Positions 37,585-46,400 of a stretch of 64,000 bases of DNA are shown here, one piece after another. The notes below the pieces were generated by a model that worked only from the letters and a program-made list of their open reading frames with translations, did no database searches and was not told the origin of the DNA. Origin of the DNA: Agrobacterium vaccinii (GTDB lineage: Bacteria > Pseudomonadota > Alphaproteobacteria > Rhizobiales > Rhizobiaceae). Position 1 is the stretch's first letter, and the number at the start of each line of letters is the position of its first letter. The DNA lies in the NCBI RefSeq assembly GCF_021310995.1, contig NZ_CP054150.1, positions 2,816,501-2,880,500 of the forward strand. Reading direction: 5' to 3'. A program made the position numbers and the translations under genes.

Positions 37585-38472
37585 ATGAATACAAAAGATC
37601 ACAACATTTCTTTTATCGGCACCGGCCTGATGGGTGGTCCCATGGCGCGCAATCTGATGATGGCAGGCTTTGGTGTCCGCGTCTGGAACCGCAGCGTCGA
37701 AAAGGCGCAAGCCCTCGTCGCCGATGGCGCTGTCCTGGCAGCGTCACCGGCAGAAGCGGCAACGGGCGCCGATATCGTCATCACCATGCTCAGCGATGGC
37801 GCAGCCGTTGGCGACGTTCTGTTCGACCGGGGCGTTGCCCATGCGCTTGGAAAAGGCGCCGTGGTGATCGACAGCAGCTCCATCGCGCCGCCCATTGCCC
37901 GTGAGCACGCTGCGAAACTTGAAGCACTTGGCGTCCATCACATCGACGCCCCGGTTTCGGGCGGAGTCGTCGGGGCAAAAGCCGGAACTCTCGCCATCAT
38001 GGCCGGTGGCGATGAAGCATTGATATCAAGCCTCTCCGAAGTCTTCGCAGCCATGGGCAGGCTGACCTATGTCGGCCCCTCCGGTGCAGGACAACTCTGC
38101 AAGCTCGCCAACCAGCAGATCGTCGCCATCACCATCGGCGCAGTGGCCGAAGCGATGATGCTGGTGGAAGCAGGTGGCGCCTCGCGTGAAGGCTTCCGCA
38201 ACGCCATTCGCGGCGGCTTCGCCGAAAGCCGCATTCTGGAATTGCACGGAGAGCGCATGGTCAAGCGGGACTTCGAGCCCGGCGGCCCATCCAAATTCCA
38301 GCTAAAGGACCTGAACGGCGTTCTGGCGACGGCAAAGGACCTTTCCCTGACCCTGCCGCTCACGCAAAACATCACGCAGGCATTCGATGATTTCGTCAAC
38401 GATGGCGGTGCCGATGTCGACCACAGCGGAATTCTTCTATATCTGGAAAAACTGAACAACCGCGAAAGATAG
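37585..38472 (+). CDS. Beta-hydroxyacid dehydrogenase (HIBADH/GlxR family)
   Basis: NAD(P)-dependent enzyme of 295 residues in the 3-hydroxyisobutyrate / tartronate semialdehyde reductase family. The N-terminal Rossmann motif is GTGLMGGPMARNLM. The substrate motif is DAPVSGGVVGAKAGTLAIMAGG, and the catalytic Lys lies in GAGQLCKLANQ. The sequence does not fix the substrate: tartronate semialdehyde, 3-hydroxyisobutyrate or a related acid are possible. The start at 37585 has GGGAGG upstream; the 22-codon extension upstream is not supported. It precedes an aldehyde dehydrogenase, which suggests sugar-acid or beta-hydroxyacid catabolism. Confidence 0.88.
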   Translation: MNTKDHNISFIGTGLMGGPMARNLMMAGFGVRVWNRSVEKAQALVADGAVLAASPAEAATGADIVITMLSDGAAVGDVLFDRGVAHALGKGAVVIDSSSIAPPIAREHAAKLEALGVHHIDAPVSGGVVGAKAGTLAIMAGGDEALISSLSEVFAAMGRLTYVGPSGAGQLCKLANQQIVAITIGAVAEAMMLVEAGGASREGFRNAIRGGFAESRILELHGERMVKRDFEPGGPSKFQLKDLNGVLATAKDLSLTLPLTQNITQAFDDFVNDGGADVDHSGILLYLEKLNNRER

Positions 38473-38530
38473 GCCGTCCACGCGGCAATCTCATCACCTG
38501 CATATTCGCGGTCTTATTTATTTGCCAATC

Positions 38531-38577
38531 TTGTCATATGGTGACTTTTATCAAGTTATATTATGACATATGGTCGC
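38531..38577. promoter_or_regulatory. Pair of related dyads before aldehyde dehydrogenase gene
   Basis: GTCATATGGTGAC (38533-38545) and GACATATGGTC (38565-38575) share CATATGGT and are each imperfect palindromes. Their centres are about 31 bases apart, three helical turns. The layout suggests two operator sites for one dimeric regulator, possibly GntR type. No such regulator is adjacent. Confidence 0.45.
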
Positions 38578-38688
38578 CGCCAGCTTCGAGGCACCTACCC
38601 GTGCCGCATCATCAATGACCTCTCGGTCGTCTCATAAACAGTGGGGTGGCGTGTTTAACGGCCCGTCCCAGCATCAAGGAGCAAATCA

Positions 38689-40122
38689 ATGACCATCCAT
38701 CAGAACCTTATCAACGGCGAGTGGATCGGCGCCGATACGTCGAAAAACATCAATCCATCCGATACCAACGAGGTCGTGGGCCTTTATGCGCAAGCGGGTG
38801 CCGAAGAGGCCAAGCAGGCCATTGATGCCGCCAAGGCCGCATTTCCGGCATGGTCGCGCTCCGGCATTCTCGAGCGTCACGCGATCCTGAAGAAGACTGC
38901 GGACGAAATTCTGGCCCGCAAGGAAGAGCTTGGTGCACTGCTGGCGCGTGAAGAAGGCAAGGTTCTGGCAGAAGGCATCGGCGAAACCATCCGTGCCGCC
39001 CAGATTTTCGACTTCTTCGCTGGCGAAGCCCTGCGTTTGGCCGGTGAAGTTATTCCTTCGGCACGCCCGAACATCGGCGTCGAAGTGACACGCGAACCGC
39101 TCGGCGTCATCGGCATCATCACGCCGTGGAACTTCCCGATTGCCATTCCGGCCTGGAAGATCGCACCGGCGCTCTGCTACGGCAACACCATCGTCTTCAA
39201 GCCCGCCGATCTCGTTCCCGGCTGCGCATGGGCCATCGTCGATATTCTCCACCGCGCCGGTCTGCCCAAGGGCGTTCTCAACCTCGTCATGGGTCGCGGT
39301 TCCGTCGTTGGTCAGGCCATGCTCGACAGCCCGCATCTGTCCGGCATCACATTCACGGGATCGACAGGCACGGGCCAGCGCGTCGCTGCATCCTCGCTGC
39401 CTTTCAACCGCAAATTCCAGCTGGAAATGGGCGGCAAAAACCCGTTCGTCGTGCTGGATGATGCCGATCTCGACGTGGCCGTAGAGGCAGCCGCCAATTC
39501 CGGCTTCTACTCAACCGGACAGCGCTGCACCGCATCGTCGCGCATCATCGTCACCGAAGGCATTCACGACAGGTTCGTGGCCGCCATGACCGAGCGCCTT
39601 GCCAAGATCAATGTCGGCAATGCCATGGACAAGAGCACCCATGTCGGTCCGGTGGTCGATGAAAAGCAGCTGAAGCAGGACACCGATTACATCGAAATCG
39701 GCAAGCAGGAAGGCGCGAAAGTCGCTTTCGGCGGCGAAATCGTCAAGCGCGACACGCCCGGCTTCTTTCTTCAGCCAACGCTTTTCACCGAAGCCACCAA
39801 CAGCATGCGGATTTCGCAGGAGGAAATCTTTGGGCCTGTGGCCGCTGTCATCCGCGTCAAGAACTACGACGAAGCGCTGGCCACAGCAAACGACACGCCG
39901 TTTGGCCTCTCCTCCGGCATCGCCACCACCAGCCTCAAGCATGCGACGCACTTCAAGCGCAATGCAGAAGCGGGCATGGTCATGGTCAATCTGCCGACGG
40001 CAGGCGTGGATTTCCACGTGCCCTTCGGCGGTCGAAAGGCATCCTCCTTCGGCCCGCGTGAGCAGGGCCGATATGCCAGCGAGTTCTTCACCACAGTGAA
40101 GACGGCCTACACACTGGCCTGA
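38689..40122 (+). CDS. Aldehyde dehydrogenase, ketoglutarate-semialdehyde type
   Basis: NAD(P)-dependent aldehyde dehydrogenase of 477 residues. It has the cofactor region ITPWNFPIAIPAWKIAPAL, FTGSTGTGQRVA, the catalytic Glu in LEMGGKNP and the catalytic Cys in GQRCTASSR. Overall similarity is to YcbD-like 2,5-dioxopentanoate (alpha-ketoglutarate semialdehyde) dehydrogenases used in sugar-acid and hydroxyproline breakdown. Succinate-semialdehyde oxidation is an alternative. AAGGAG precedes the ATG. Two related dyads lie ~110-160 bases upstream and a terminator follows. Confidence 0.85.
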   Translation: MTIHQNLINGEWIGADTSKNINPSDTNEVVGLYAQAGAEEAKQAIDAAKAAFPAWSRSGILERHAILKKTADEILARKEELGALLAREEGKVLAEGIGETIRAAQIFDFFAGEALRLAGEVIPSARPNIGVEVTREPLGVIGIITPWNFPIAIPAWKIAPALCYGNTIVFKPADLVPGCAWAIVDILHRAGLPKGVLNLVMGRGSVVGQAMLDSPHLSGITFTGSTGTGQRVAASSLPFNRKFQLEMGGKNPFVVLDDADLDVAVEAAANSGFYSTGQRCTASSRIIVTEGIHDRFVAAMTERLAKINVGNAMDKSTHVGPVVDEKQLKQDTDYIEIGKQEGAKVAFGGEIVKRDTPGFFLQPTLFTEATNSMRISQEEIFGPVAAVIRVKNYDEALATANDTPFGLSSGIATTSLKHATHFKRNAEAGMVMVNLPTAGVDFHVPFGGRKASSFGPREQGRYASEFFTTVKTAYTLA

Positions 40123-40141
40123 CCTAAGCTGTGCTTCCACG

Positions 40142-40172
40142 AAATCCCCGGCATCGTCCGGGGATTTTTTTT
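40142..40172 (+). terminator. Terminator of aldehyde dehydrogenase gene
   Basis: AAATCCCCGG pairs with CCGGGGATTT over a six-base loop and is followed by a long T-run. Confidence 0.9.
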
Positions 40173-40237
40173 GCCCCTTTCCCAGCCTCGATTTTTGCCT
40201 ATGGTGACGCCGACGAAATATCATCTGCGGGAAGAGC

Positions 40238-41215
40238 ATGACAGACATCACGATGATTGAAGCGGCACGCCAGCGCATCGGTTCGCAGGCAATCCGCACA
40301 CCACTCTTGTCATCGCATTTTCTGGATGAAATCGCAGGGCGCAGGATTTTCGTGAAAGCGGAATGCCTGCAACGTACGGGCTCCTTCAAGTTCCGTGGCG
40401 GCTGGTCGGCGGTATCGGGGCTGGAACCGGCAGTGCGTCAACGCGGGGTTATCGCCTTTTCATCCGGCAATCATGCCCAGGGCGTCGCACTCGCTGCGGC
40501 ATTGCATGGCGTTCCCTCCGTCATCATCATGCCCCACGACGCGCCAAAAATTAAAATCGAGAACACCAAAGCCTATGGCGCGGAGGTCGTGCTGTTCGAC
40601 CGCGCAAGGGATGATCGTGACGCAATCGGTGCCAGACTGTCACAGGAACGGGGTCTGACGCTGATCAAGCCTTTCGATGAACCCCTCGTCATCGCCGGTC
40701 AGGGAACGGTCGGTCTGGAAATTGCCGAGCAGGGACAGGAACTGGGAATAGAGACAGCCGATGTTCTCGTGCCCTGCGGCGGCGGCGGCCTGACATCGGG
40801 TATAGCGCTGGCGCTGGAAGCTAGGGCACCGCAATATAGGGTGAGAACGTGCGAGCCCGAAAAATTCGATGATGTCGCACGCTCTCTGGCATCCGGCAAA
40901 ATCGAGCGGAACGACGCGCTGTCCGGTTCCGTTTGCGACGCCATCATTACACCTCAACCCGGCAACATTACCTTCCCGCTGATGGTGGAGCATTGCGGCA
41001 GAGGCATTGCGGTGACTGAAGATGAAGCGCTCCGCGCCATGGTGCTGGCCTTCCTGCGGCTGAAAGTGGTGGTCGAACCCGGTGGTGCGGTAGCCCTTGC
41101 TGCTGCGCTTTTTCATGGCAGGGACTTTAACACCGATACCGTGATAGCCGTGGCGTCGGGCGGCAATGTCGACCCAGACGTCATGGCGGTGGCACTGGAA
41201 CGCTTCGCTGCCTAG
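40238..41215 (+). CDS. PLP-dependent threonine/serine dehydratase-like enzyme
   Basis: Fold-type II PLP enzyme of 325 residues that should deaminate a beta-hydroxy amino acid to an oxoacid and ammonia. The PLP Lys is in TGSFKFRGG (residue ~50), the phosphate-binding loop is PCGGGGLTSG, and SSGNHAQG is the substrate loop. The C-terminal regulatory domain of biosynthetic IlvA is absent, so it is a short catabolic form. Threonine, serine or threo-3-hydroxyaspartate are possible substrates. It stands alone between two terminator-like structures. Confidence 0.87.
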   Translation: MTDITMIEAARQRIGSQAIRTPLLSSHFLDEIAGRRIFVKAECLQRTGSFKFRGGWSAVSGLEPAVRQRGVIAFSSGNHAQGVALAAALHGVPSVIIMPHDAPKIKIENTKAYGAEVVLFDRARDDRDAIGARLSQERGLTLIKPFDEPLVIAGQGTVGLEIAEQGQELGIETADVLVPCGGGGLTSGIALALEARAPQYRVRTCEPEKFDDVARSLASGKIERNDALSGSVCDAIITPQPGNITFPLMVEHCGRGIAVTEDEALRAMVLAFLRLKVVVEPGGAVALAAALFHGRDFNTDTVIAVASGGNVDPDVMAVALERFAA

Positions 41216-41245
41216 CATGATCACGGCATCGCTATTTAAACGTTA

Positions 41246-41276
41246 CTCTGGTGTTAACATTTGTGTTGAACCAGAG
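41246..41276 (+). ncRNA. Hairpin in leader of small membrane protein gene
   Basis: CTCTGGTGTTAACA can pair with TGTTGAACCAGAG over a TTTG loop, with one bulge and one G-U pair. No T-run follows. It may be an RNA regulatory structure or mark a small transcript. No known RNA family is recognised. Confidence 0.35.
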
Positions 41277-41468
41277 GCGGTGCTGCGCGTTACTTCCTCG
41301 AAATCGGGGAGATCGATGCGGGTTGGGAGGCTTTCAACGATCCATATTTTTCCCGATTGGCCCAACATATGGAAAATCATCTCTACAGAAATAGTCGGAA
41401 ATAGCGATATTCTAGCATCCATAGTCGCAACGCCGTTCAATCGGCCAAGGTCAACGAGGGAGGGTTCG

Positions 41469-41612
41469 ATGTCTTATTCCAAAGCCGGAAAAATCAGAGA
41501 TTTCACGCCATCGTCTGCACCAACAAAGGGCTGGCAGGCGATCGTCCATACCGCCCTCATCGGCGTGTGCTTTGCCTTCGTTGGCGCTGTCATACTCGGC
41601 TTAGTGCCCTGA
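41469..41612 (+). CDS. Small single-pass membrane protein, 47 residues
   Basis: Short gene starting MSYSKAGKIRDFTPSSAP, with GGGAGGG six bases before the ATG. Residues ~22-45 form one hydrophobic helix (IVHTALIGVCFAFVGAVILG), and the chain ends shortly after it. The N-terminus is basic and should face the cytoplasm. No function is recognised. A 250-base leader with a hairpin precedes it and a strong terminator follows 24 bases after the stop, so it looks like its own transcription unit. Confidence 0.72.
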   Translation: MSYSKAGKIRDFTPSSAPTKGWQAIVHTALIGVCFAFVGAVILGLVP

Positions 41613-41636
41613 GCGTTCAATAATTTGAGACAAAAC

Positions 41637-41662
41637 GGCTGGTTCTATGACCAGCCTTTTTT
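41637..41662. terminator. Terminator shared by small protein and M20 genes
   Basis: GGCTGGT pairs with ACCAGCC over a six-base loop, with six T on the plus strand and TTTT on the minus strand. Confidence 0.88.
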
Positions 41663-41667
41663 ACGTT

Positions 41668-42861
41668 TCACGCCTTCAAATAATCTTCAGCAAGCTCGAC
41701 CCAAAACTCCGTGCCGATAGGCAGAATGTCGTCGTTGAAATCGAATTTGGGGTGGTGCAGCGGCGGATCATTCTCCGTTCTCTGGGTGCCGAGGAAAAAG
41801 TACGCGCCGGGACGTTCCTCAAGCATATAGGCGAAATCTTCTGCACCCATGGTAGGGCGCGGCATTTCCATGACCTTGTCGGCTCCGGCAAAGCGGGTTG
41901 CCAGATCGACGATGTAGTCCGTCTCGGCCTTATGGTTGATCGTCGGGTTGTAACCGCGTTGGTAATCGAGCGTCACACTCATGCCATAGCTTGCCGCCTG
42001 TCCTTCGGCGATCTGGCGAATGCGCTTTTCAAGTTCATCTCGAGCAGCAGCATCGAAAGAGCGGATCGTCAGCAACATTTCCGCCGTTTCGGGAATGACA
42101 TTGCTCGCCACCCCTGCATGAAAGGCCCCTACCGTCACGACCGTCGGCGTCAACGGATGGATATTGCGCGACACGATGGTTTGCAGCGCCATGATGATGC
42201 TGGCGCCAGCGACGATGGGATCGAGCGCGCTTTGCGGTTCAGCGCCATGCCCGCCGTAACCGTTGACCGTGACTTTGCATTCGTCCACTGCCGCCATGAT
42301 AGGACCATCGCGCAACACGAAATGACCAAAGGGCAGACCGGGCTCATTGTGGAGCGCAAACACCGCATCACACGGAAAGCGCTCGAACAGCCCGTCCTCG
42401 ATCATCATGCGCGCACCACCGAAATTTTCTTCGGCAGGCTGGAAGATCAGATGCAATGTGCCATCGAAATTGCGGCGCTCGGCGATGATCTTGGCGGCGC
42501 CCAGCAGCATGGCCGTATGTCCGTCATGCCCGCAGGCATGCATGACGCCCGGAGTTTGACTGGCGTAATCCGCACCTGTTTCCTCATGGATGGGGAGTGC
42601 ATCCATATCGGCGCGAATGCCGACCGACCGATGACTACTGCCGTTGCGCAAAGTCGCGACCACACCGGTGCCAGCCAACCCACGCGTCACGGAATAGCCC
42701 ATGGCCTCCAGCTTCGATGCTACGAAATCCGAGGTCTTGAATTCGGAAAGACCGATTTCCGGGTTGCGATGCAGGTGCTGGCGGATTTCAACGACACCAG
42801 GCATGTGATTGGCAATAGCTGCGGTGTGTTCTGGCTGTGTCGTCATTTCTGCATCCGGCAT
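41668..42861 (-). CDS. M20-family amidohydrolase (HipO-like)
   Basis: Metal-dependent amidohydrolase or aminoacylase of 397 residues, close to hippurate hydrolases and N-acyl-amino-acid deacylases. Metal-site motifs are present: MHACGHDGHTAMLLG (Cys/His ligands), the catalytic QPAEENFGGA, and a C-terminal MGAEDFAYML with a ligand Glu. The dimerisation lid domain spans ~190-300 (NGYGGHGAEPQSALDPI). No signal peptide is seen. The start may be the first ATG at 42861 or the Met five codons in. The substrate is not determinable from sequence. Confidence 0.88.
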   Translation of the reverse strand: MPDAEMTTQPEHTAAIANHMPGVVEIRQHLHRNPEIGLSEFKTSDFVASKLEAMGYSVTRGLAGTGVVATLRNGSSHRSVGIRADMDALPIHEETGADYASQTPGVMHACGHDGHTAMLLGAAKIIAERRNFDGTLHLIFQPAEENFGGARMMIEDGLFERFPCDAVFALHNEPGLPFGHFVLRDGPIMAAVDECKVTVNGYGGHGAEPQSALDPIVAGASIIMALQTIVSRNIHPLTPTVVTVGAFHAGVASNVIPETAEMLLTIRSFDAAARDELEKRIRQIAEGQAASYGMSVTLDYQRGYNPTINHKAETDYIVDLATRFAGADKVMEMPRPTMGAEDFAYMLEERPGAYFFLGTQRTENDPPLHHPKFDFNDDILPIGTEFWVELAEDYLKA

Positions 42862-43410
42862 GTTTCGGCAAGGGTAAATTTTAACGATCTCTGCCTAGCA
42901 GTATTACCACCTCCTGATAAGACCGAAGGAGGGCTTGCAGCCACCAAACCGACTTTGACGATGTCAGCACATTTGTGAAAGCGGCAGCGGTTGCATGGAA
43001 CCGAAATTGCCTGAAGTCATTCCTTGCGTAGGCCAGCCAATTGCCGTTCAGAAAGGCTGGACATCCGGGGGATTTCATGACGAGATGGGACAAAGCCAGC
43101 ATGGGGTGTTTTCGCGTTTGGGGAGTGTGCGAAAATGGTTCATGAAGCGGCGGTGCGAGTGCGCGCCACACCACATCCAACTTCCCAAATGATTGATTTT
43201 CTTGGAGACGAAGTTGCCTCATGCAGAAAAATGCCATGATAGTTGGTAACAGACGTCATGCAATCATCGCTCGCTGGTTCGCGATGGTTCAGCAAAGGTT
43301 CAGGATCAGCACGAAATAAAGCGTCCAAAGTTGTTTCAATTTCCAAAAGCAATCTGAAACAAGTTCCGGTTACATAGACCAGACCCTCACAGAGTGCAGA
43401 ATACGAGCCG
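42862..43410. promoter_or_regulatory. Long leader region of chvB
   Basis: 549 bases with no convincing gene: the short open frames on both strands lack ribosome sites and family features. Notable structures are a TTTTCGC/GCGAAAA hairpin at 43109-43135, three GGTTC direct repeats at 43276, 43286 and 43297, and an inverted repeat TTGTTTCA/TGAAACAA at 43331-43362. Confidence 0.45.
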
Positions 43411-46400
43411 ATGTCATTTCATATTACGCCGACCGCCGCCGCCCGTGATTCAGAAGCAAAGCAGATCGATCACAATGATTCGATACGCTCCGTCTACTTC
43501 ACCATTGAGGAGTTGAGGGATTGCGGAGCCGAACTGTCCAAATCCGGGGCCGATGGCCTGCCGGGTTTCATGGAGTTCGATTTCTTCGCGCGCCATCGTG
43601 AAAACGAAAAGGAAATCCTGCGCGTTTATCGCACAACGGCGGTCGATGCCGAAAATGGCGCGACGATCACGCCTGCTGCGGAATGGCTGCTCGACAATCA
43701 CTATGTGATAGAAGAGGCCATTCAGGAGGTCCGCCGCGACTTCCCGCGCAAATTCTATCGCCAGTTGCCGACCGTGAAGATCGGCAATGTCGAGATACCG
43801 CGCGTGATGGCACTGGCATGGCTCTATGTTGCCCACACACACAGCACGATTTCACGCGAAAGCATGACGGCGCTGGTCGAGGGTTACCAGACATCGCAGA
43901 CGCTCCAGATTGGTGAACTCTGGGCCCTGCCCTCAATCCTTCGCTTCGTTCTCATCGAAAATCTGCGCCGGATTTCTATTCGCGTCGAGCGCTCGCGCCG
44001 CATGCGTCAGCGGGCAAACGAGGTCGTTGATGAGATCATCCGCCTCAACGATGCAGAGGCGTCTGCGAGCGTCTTGAAGCAGATCGACCAGTTGGTGGAT
44101 GACCCCACCTTCTCGACCCAGTTCCTCTATCGCCTCAGAAACGGTTCGCAGACCTCCGGTTTTGCCCTGAACTGGCTGGAAGAGCGCCTTCGCAGCGCCG
44201 GCACAGATGCCGAAAACATCATGATGGCGGAGCATAACCGCCTCGCCTCTGGCAATGTGACGATGGGCAATATCGTCAGAAGCCTGCGCGAAATCGACGA
44301 TACCGAATGGTCCGTCTGGTTCGAGGAAGTCAGCCATATCGACAAGGTTCTGCGCGAGCAGACCGATTACGATACGCTCGACTTCGGATCGCGCAATACC
44401 TATCGCAACACCATCGAGCTGCTGGCTCGCCGTTCCCCGAAGACGGAAATCGAAGTGGCGCAGACCGCGACCGATATGGTCGCAGAAACCGCCAGTTCCG
44501 ATCAAAAATATCCGCACGCACCCAATGTTGGCAGCTTCCTCATCGGTCAGCGCCGCAAGGAGCTGGAAGAGCGGATCGGTTATAATCCATTGTTTGCCCA
44601 GCGCGTCGTGCGCTTTATGCGCCGCTTCAACTGGATGTCCGTCGCTGTGCCCGTCATTGCGCTCACGGCACTGGCCATGGCCATCGTCGGCTGGTTCCTC
44701 GCAGATGCGGGTATGCCGTGGTATGTGGTCACCGCGTTCCTGCTGATGTTCGCGCTTCCCGCCTCCGAAGGTGCAACCGGCCTTTTCAACACGGTCGTGA
44801 CATTCTTCGTCAAGCCGTTCCGTCTGGTTGGATACGAGTTCAAGGAAGGCATTCCGCAGGATGCGCGCACCCTTCTTGCCGTTCCCTGCATGATCACCAG
44901 CCGCGACAGCGTGGACGAAATGGTCCGCAATATCGAGGTTCACTACCTCGCCAATCCGCATGGAGACATCTCCTTCGCGCTGATCAGCGACTGGCGCGAT
45001 GCGCCGTATGAGCAATCGGCTGAGGACGTCGAGATTCTGGAATATGCCAAGCGCGAAGTCGCGGCCCTTTCCGCCCGCTATGCGTTCGACGGCAAGACGC
45101 GGTTCTTCCTGCTTCACCGCCGTCGCCTCTACAACCCCGCAGAAGATTGCTGGATGGGTTGGGAGCGCAAGCGCGGCAAGCTGCATGAACTCAACATGCT
45201 GCTGCGTGGCGACAAGGATACGACCTTCCTCAACGGTGCCAACATGGTGCCCGAGAACGTCAAATACGTCATGACGCTGGATGCCGACACGCGCCTGATG
45301 CGCGACGCCGTCACCAAACTCGTCGGCAAGATGCACCACCCGATCAACCGCCCGGTCCACGATCCCGAAACAGGCCGCGTGATCCATGGTTACGGCCTGC
45401 TTCAGCCCCGCGTGACGCCTTCGCTCACGACGGGTAAGGACGCGTCCGTCTTCCAGCGCGTCTTCTCCATCAACCGCGGTATCGACCCCTATGTCTTTAC
45501 CGTGTCTGACGTCTATCAGGACCTGACATCCGAAGGCACCTTCACCGGCAAGGGCCTCTATGACGTAGACGCCTTCGAAACCGCGCTGAAGGGCCGGATC
45601 GATGAGAACGCGGTTCTCTCCCACGACCTTCTTGAAGGCTCGTTTGCGCGTTGCGCGCTGGTGACGGACGTCGAGCTCGTCGAGGACTTCCCGACCCGCT
45701 ACGAAGTCGAAGTCTCGCGTCAGCACCGCTGGGCGCGTGGCGACTGGCAACTTCTGCCTTACATCATGGATATGAAGCGCGGCGTGACCGCCATTGGCCG
45801 CTGGAAGATGATCGACAATCTGCGTCGTTCGCTGACACCGCTTGCCTGGTTCGTCGCCTCCGTTCTCGGCTGGTACTTCATGGGCCCGCTCGGCGCGCTG
45901 ATCTGGCAGATCCTGCTGATCTTCTCGCTGTTCGTCGCACCGACCCTGTCGCTCCTGTCTGGTCTCGTTCCACGCTCCACCGATATCGTGCCACAGGCGC
46001 ATTTCCACACGCTGTGGTCAGAAGTCCGCGCCACCAACGCGCAAGTCGCACTCCGCATCGTCTTTATTGCCGACAGCGCCTGCATGATGGCGGATGCCAT
46101 TGGCCGCTCTCTCTACCGCCTGTTCGTCAGCGGCAAGCTGATGCTGGAATGGCGCACCGCCGCCTCCATTCAGTCGAGCGCGCAGGGCACCATCTTCGAT
46201 TATTACCGTCAGATGTGGCATGCCCCCGTGGTTGCACTTCTGGGCCTGATGTTTGCCTCGCTGCCCGGTGACAACGCGTTTCTGGTCGGCCTTCCCTTCG
46301 CGCTTCTGTGGGTCTTTTCGCCTGCCGTTGCATGGTATGTCAGCCAGTCTGCGGAAACCGAAGATCGGCTGTTCGTGTCCCAACACGTCTCCGGCGAGTT

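Noticed and set aside
42881..43237. Possible gene remnants in the chvB leader (both strands)
   Set aside because: Frames of 65-118 codons exist, but they lack ribosome sites, codon bias and known motifs. The region is better read as a regulatory leader.
43933..46008. 691-codon open frame on the minus strand
   Set aside because: It is antisense to chvB and of the same shadow composition. No family features are seen.
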